Below, piece after piece: positions 5,535-6,455 of a stretch of 6,455 nt of DNA. Under the pieces are notes generated by a model, which saw only the letters and a program-made list of their open reading frames with translations, was not told the origin of the DNA and searched no databases. Position 1 is the first letter of the stretch, and each line of letters begins with the position of its first letter. This DNA is from Sediminibacterium sp. (GTDB lineage: Bacteria; Bacteroidota; Bacteroidia; Chitinophagales; Chitinophagaceae), in the NCBI GenBank assembly GCA_023256555.1, contig JALRFB010000055.1, forward strand, positions 1-6,455, in the 5' to 3' direction. The position numbers and the translations under genes are program-made.

Positions 5535-6455
5535 ATGGAAAAACAACAACAAGGTATGGTGCCCACTATGGTACCAACAATGGCCACTCCAAATAGTGCC
5601 GCACACAAAGACATTCCAGGAAACCCTTCTACTGCAAAAAGCAGTGCTACAAAATTAAACGACCGCTCTAATGGAAAACCATTGAGAGTATTAAGTGAAG
5701 AAGATTGGAAATTTTGGATACATAATGGGTATATCGTTATCAAAAATGCAGTTCCTAGAGAACAAGCATTAGCTACTGCAAATTTTTTATGGGAATTTGA
5801 AGAGAAAGATCCTAATAATAAAGAGACATGGTACACTGCACCAAGAGCTGAGATGAAGATGAAAGAATTAGCAGGAACTGGTATGGTAGAGTGTTATAAT
5901 AACCAACACCAATGGAACAATAGACAAATGCAAAGAGTATACGATGCCTTTGTAGATATTTGGGGAACCGAAAAATTATGGGTGACGATTGATAGAGCGA
6001 ATTTAAACTTCCCTATTCGTCCAGGTCATGAATACAAAGCATTTATACATTGGGATTATGATCCAGAAACTAAACCAGTAAATGTTCAAGGTGTATTAGC
6101 ATTAGCTGATCAAACAGATGAGAATATGGGTGGTTTTCAATGTATACCTGAATTATTCAGAACATATGATACTTGGAAATTGACACAACCTGAAGATCGT
6201 GATCGTTATAAACCAGACACAACTGGATTTACTCCAACAAAGGTAAAATTAGAAGCAGGTGATTTATTAATCTTTAATAGCTTGGAGCCACATGGTATTA
6301 GAGCAAACAATAGTGAAGATAAAGTTAGAATTGCTCAATACATTTCGATGATGCCAGCAGAAGAAGATAATGAAGCTTTAAGAGAATGGAGAGTAAATTC
6401 TTGGAGAAATAGAATTGCACCTGAAGGTTACGCTTTCCCTGGTGATCCAAGAAAT
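5535..6455 (+). CDS. Phytanoyl-CoA dioxygenase (PhyH)-family Fe(II)/2-oxoglutarate oxygenase, C-terminus off window
   Basis: The frame is open from ATG at 5535 to the right edge, 307 residues with no stop. The double-stranded beta-helix metal site is intact: HWD at 172-174 (His172, Asp174), distal His253 in SLEPHGIRA (249-257), and Arg265 in KVRIAQYI (263-270), the expected 2-oxoglutarate anchor. Members hydroxylate an organic substrate using O2 and 2-oxoglutarate; the substrate here cannot be read from the sequence, and many bacterial members do not act on phytanoyl-CoA. There is no signal peptide, so it should be cytoplasmic. Residues 1-50 are a low-complexity, Pro/Thr/Ser/Asn-rich leader with MVPTMVPTMATP at 8-19; the fold begins near LSEEDWKFWIHNGYIVIKN (53-71). 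A later start at Met8 or Met12 cannot be excluded because no ribosome binding site decides it. It is divergent from the AraC gene, its likely regulator. The length already reached suggests only a short C-terminal part is missing. Confidence 0.92.
   Translation, partial: MEKQQQGMVPTMVPTMATPNSAAHKDIPGNPSTAKSSATKLNDRSNGKPLRVLSEEDWKFWIHNGYIVIKNAVPREQALATANFLWEFEEKDPNNKETWYTAPRAEMKMKELAGTGMVECYNNQHQWNNRQMQRVYDAFVDIWGTEKLWVTIDRANLNFPIRPGHEYKAFIHWDYDPETKPVNVQGVLALADQTDENMGGFQCIPELFRTYDTWKLTQPEDRDRYKPDTTGFTPTKVKLEAGDLLIFNSLEPHGIRANNSEDKVRIAQYISMMPAEEDNEALREWRVNSWRNRIAPEGYAFPGDPRN

Noticed and set aside
5504..5836. Minus-strand open frame of 110 residues with hydrophobic stretches
   Set aside because: It is antisense to the start of the dioxygenase. 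The hydrophobic look comes from the reverse complement of Lys/Asn/Glu codons, and the plus frame carries the PhyH fold onward with an intact metal site.

Overview
The window is AT-rich chromosomal DNA, about one third G+C by eye, and most likely comes from a member of the Bacteroidota. The evidence is: no Shine-Dalgarno sequences before the starts, a signal peptide ending in FAQ, a TAnnTTTG-type -7 element upstream of the first gene, strong use of AGA (Arg) and TTA (Leu), and gene families common in that phylum. A Chitinophagia- or Sphingobacteriia-type lineage is a reasonable guess, but the sequence does not prove it.

Layout: (1) 1-1462, minus strand, is the N-terminal 487 residues of a secreted alpha-galactosidase-like glycoside hydrolase whose C-terminus lies off the left edge. 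(2) 1463-1534 is a short divergent promoter region. (3) 1535-4552, plus strand, is a tight three-gene operon: a lipoprotein periplasmic adaptor, a MacB/LolCE-type permease and a LolD/MacB-type ATPase. The junctions are a 1-base overlap and a 1-base gap, so the three genes are very probably cotranscribed and encode one ABC export or lipoprotein-handling machine. (4) 4549-5397, minus strand, is an AraC-family regulator that converges on the ATPase gene with a 4-base overlap. (5) 5398-5534 is a divergent intergenic region rich in symmetric sequence. (6) 5535 to the right edge, plus strand, is a phytanoyl-CoA dioxygenase-like Fe(II)/2-oxoglutarate oxygenase, open at its C-terminus.

The genes fall into three functional units: polysaccharide or glycoside degradation, envelope transport, and a regulator/dioxygenase pair. 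The AraC protein has an N-terminal cupin-type sensor domain and is divergent to the dioxygenase, so it is the natural candidate to control it. The most interesting non-coding signal is a perfect 12-bp inverted repeat whose arms sit directly upstream of each of these two start codons, in the same orientation relative to each gene. A 10/12 match to it lies over the start of the ABC operon. No RNA genes, CRISPR arrays, insertion sequences or convincing intrinsic terminators were seen. The genes themselves belong to recognisable families, and I see no clear evidence of a wholly new system.
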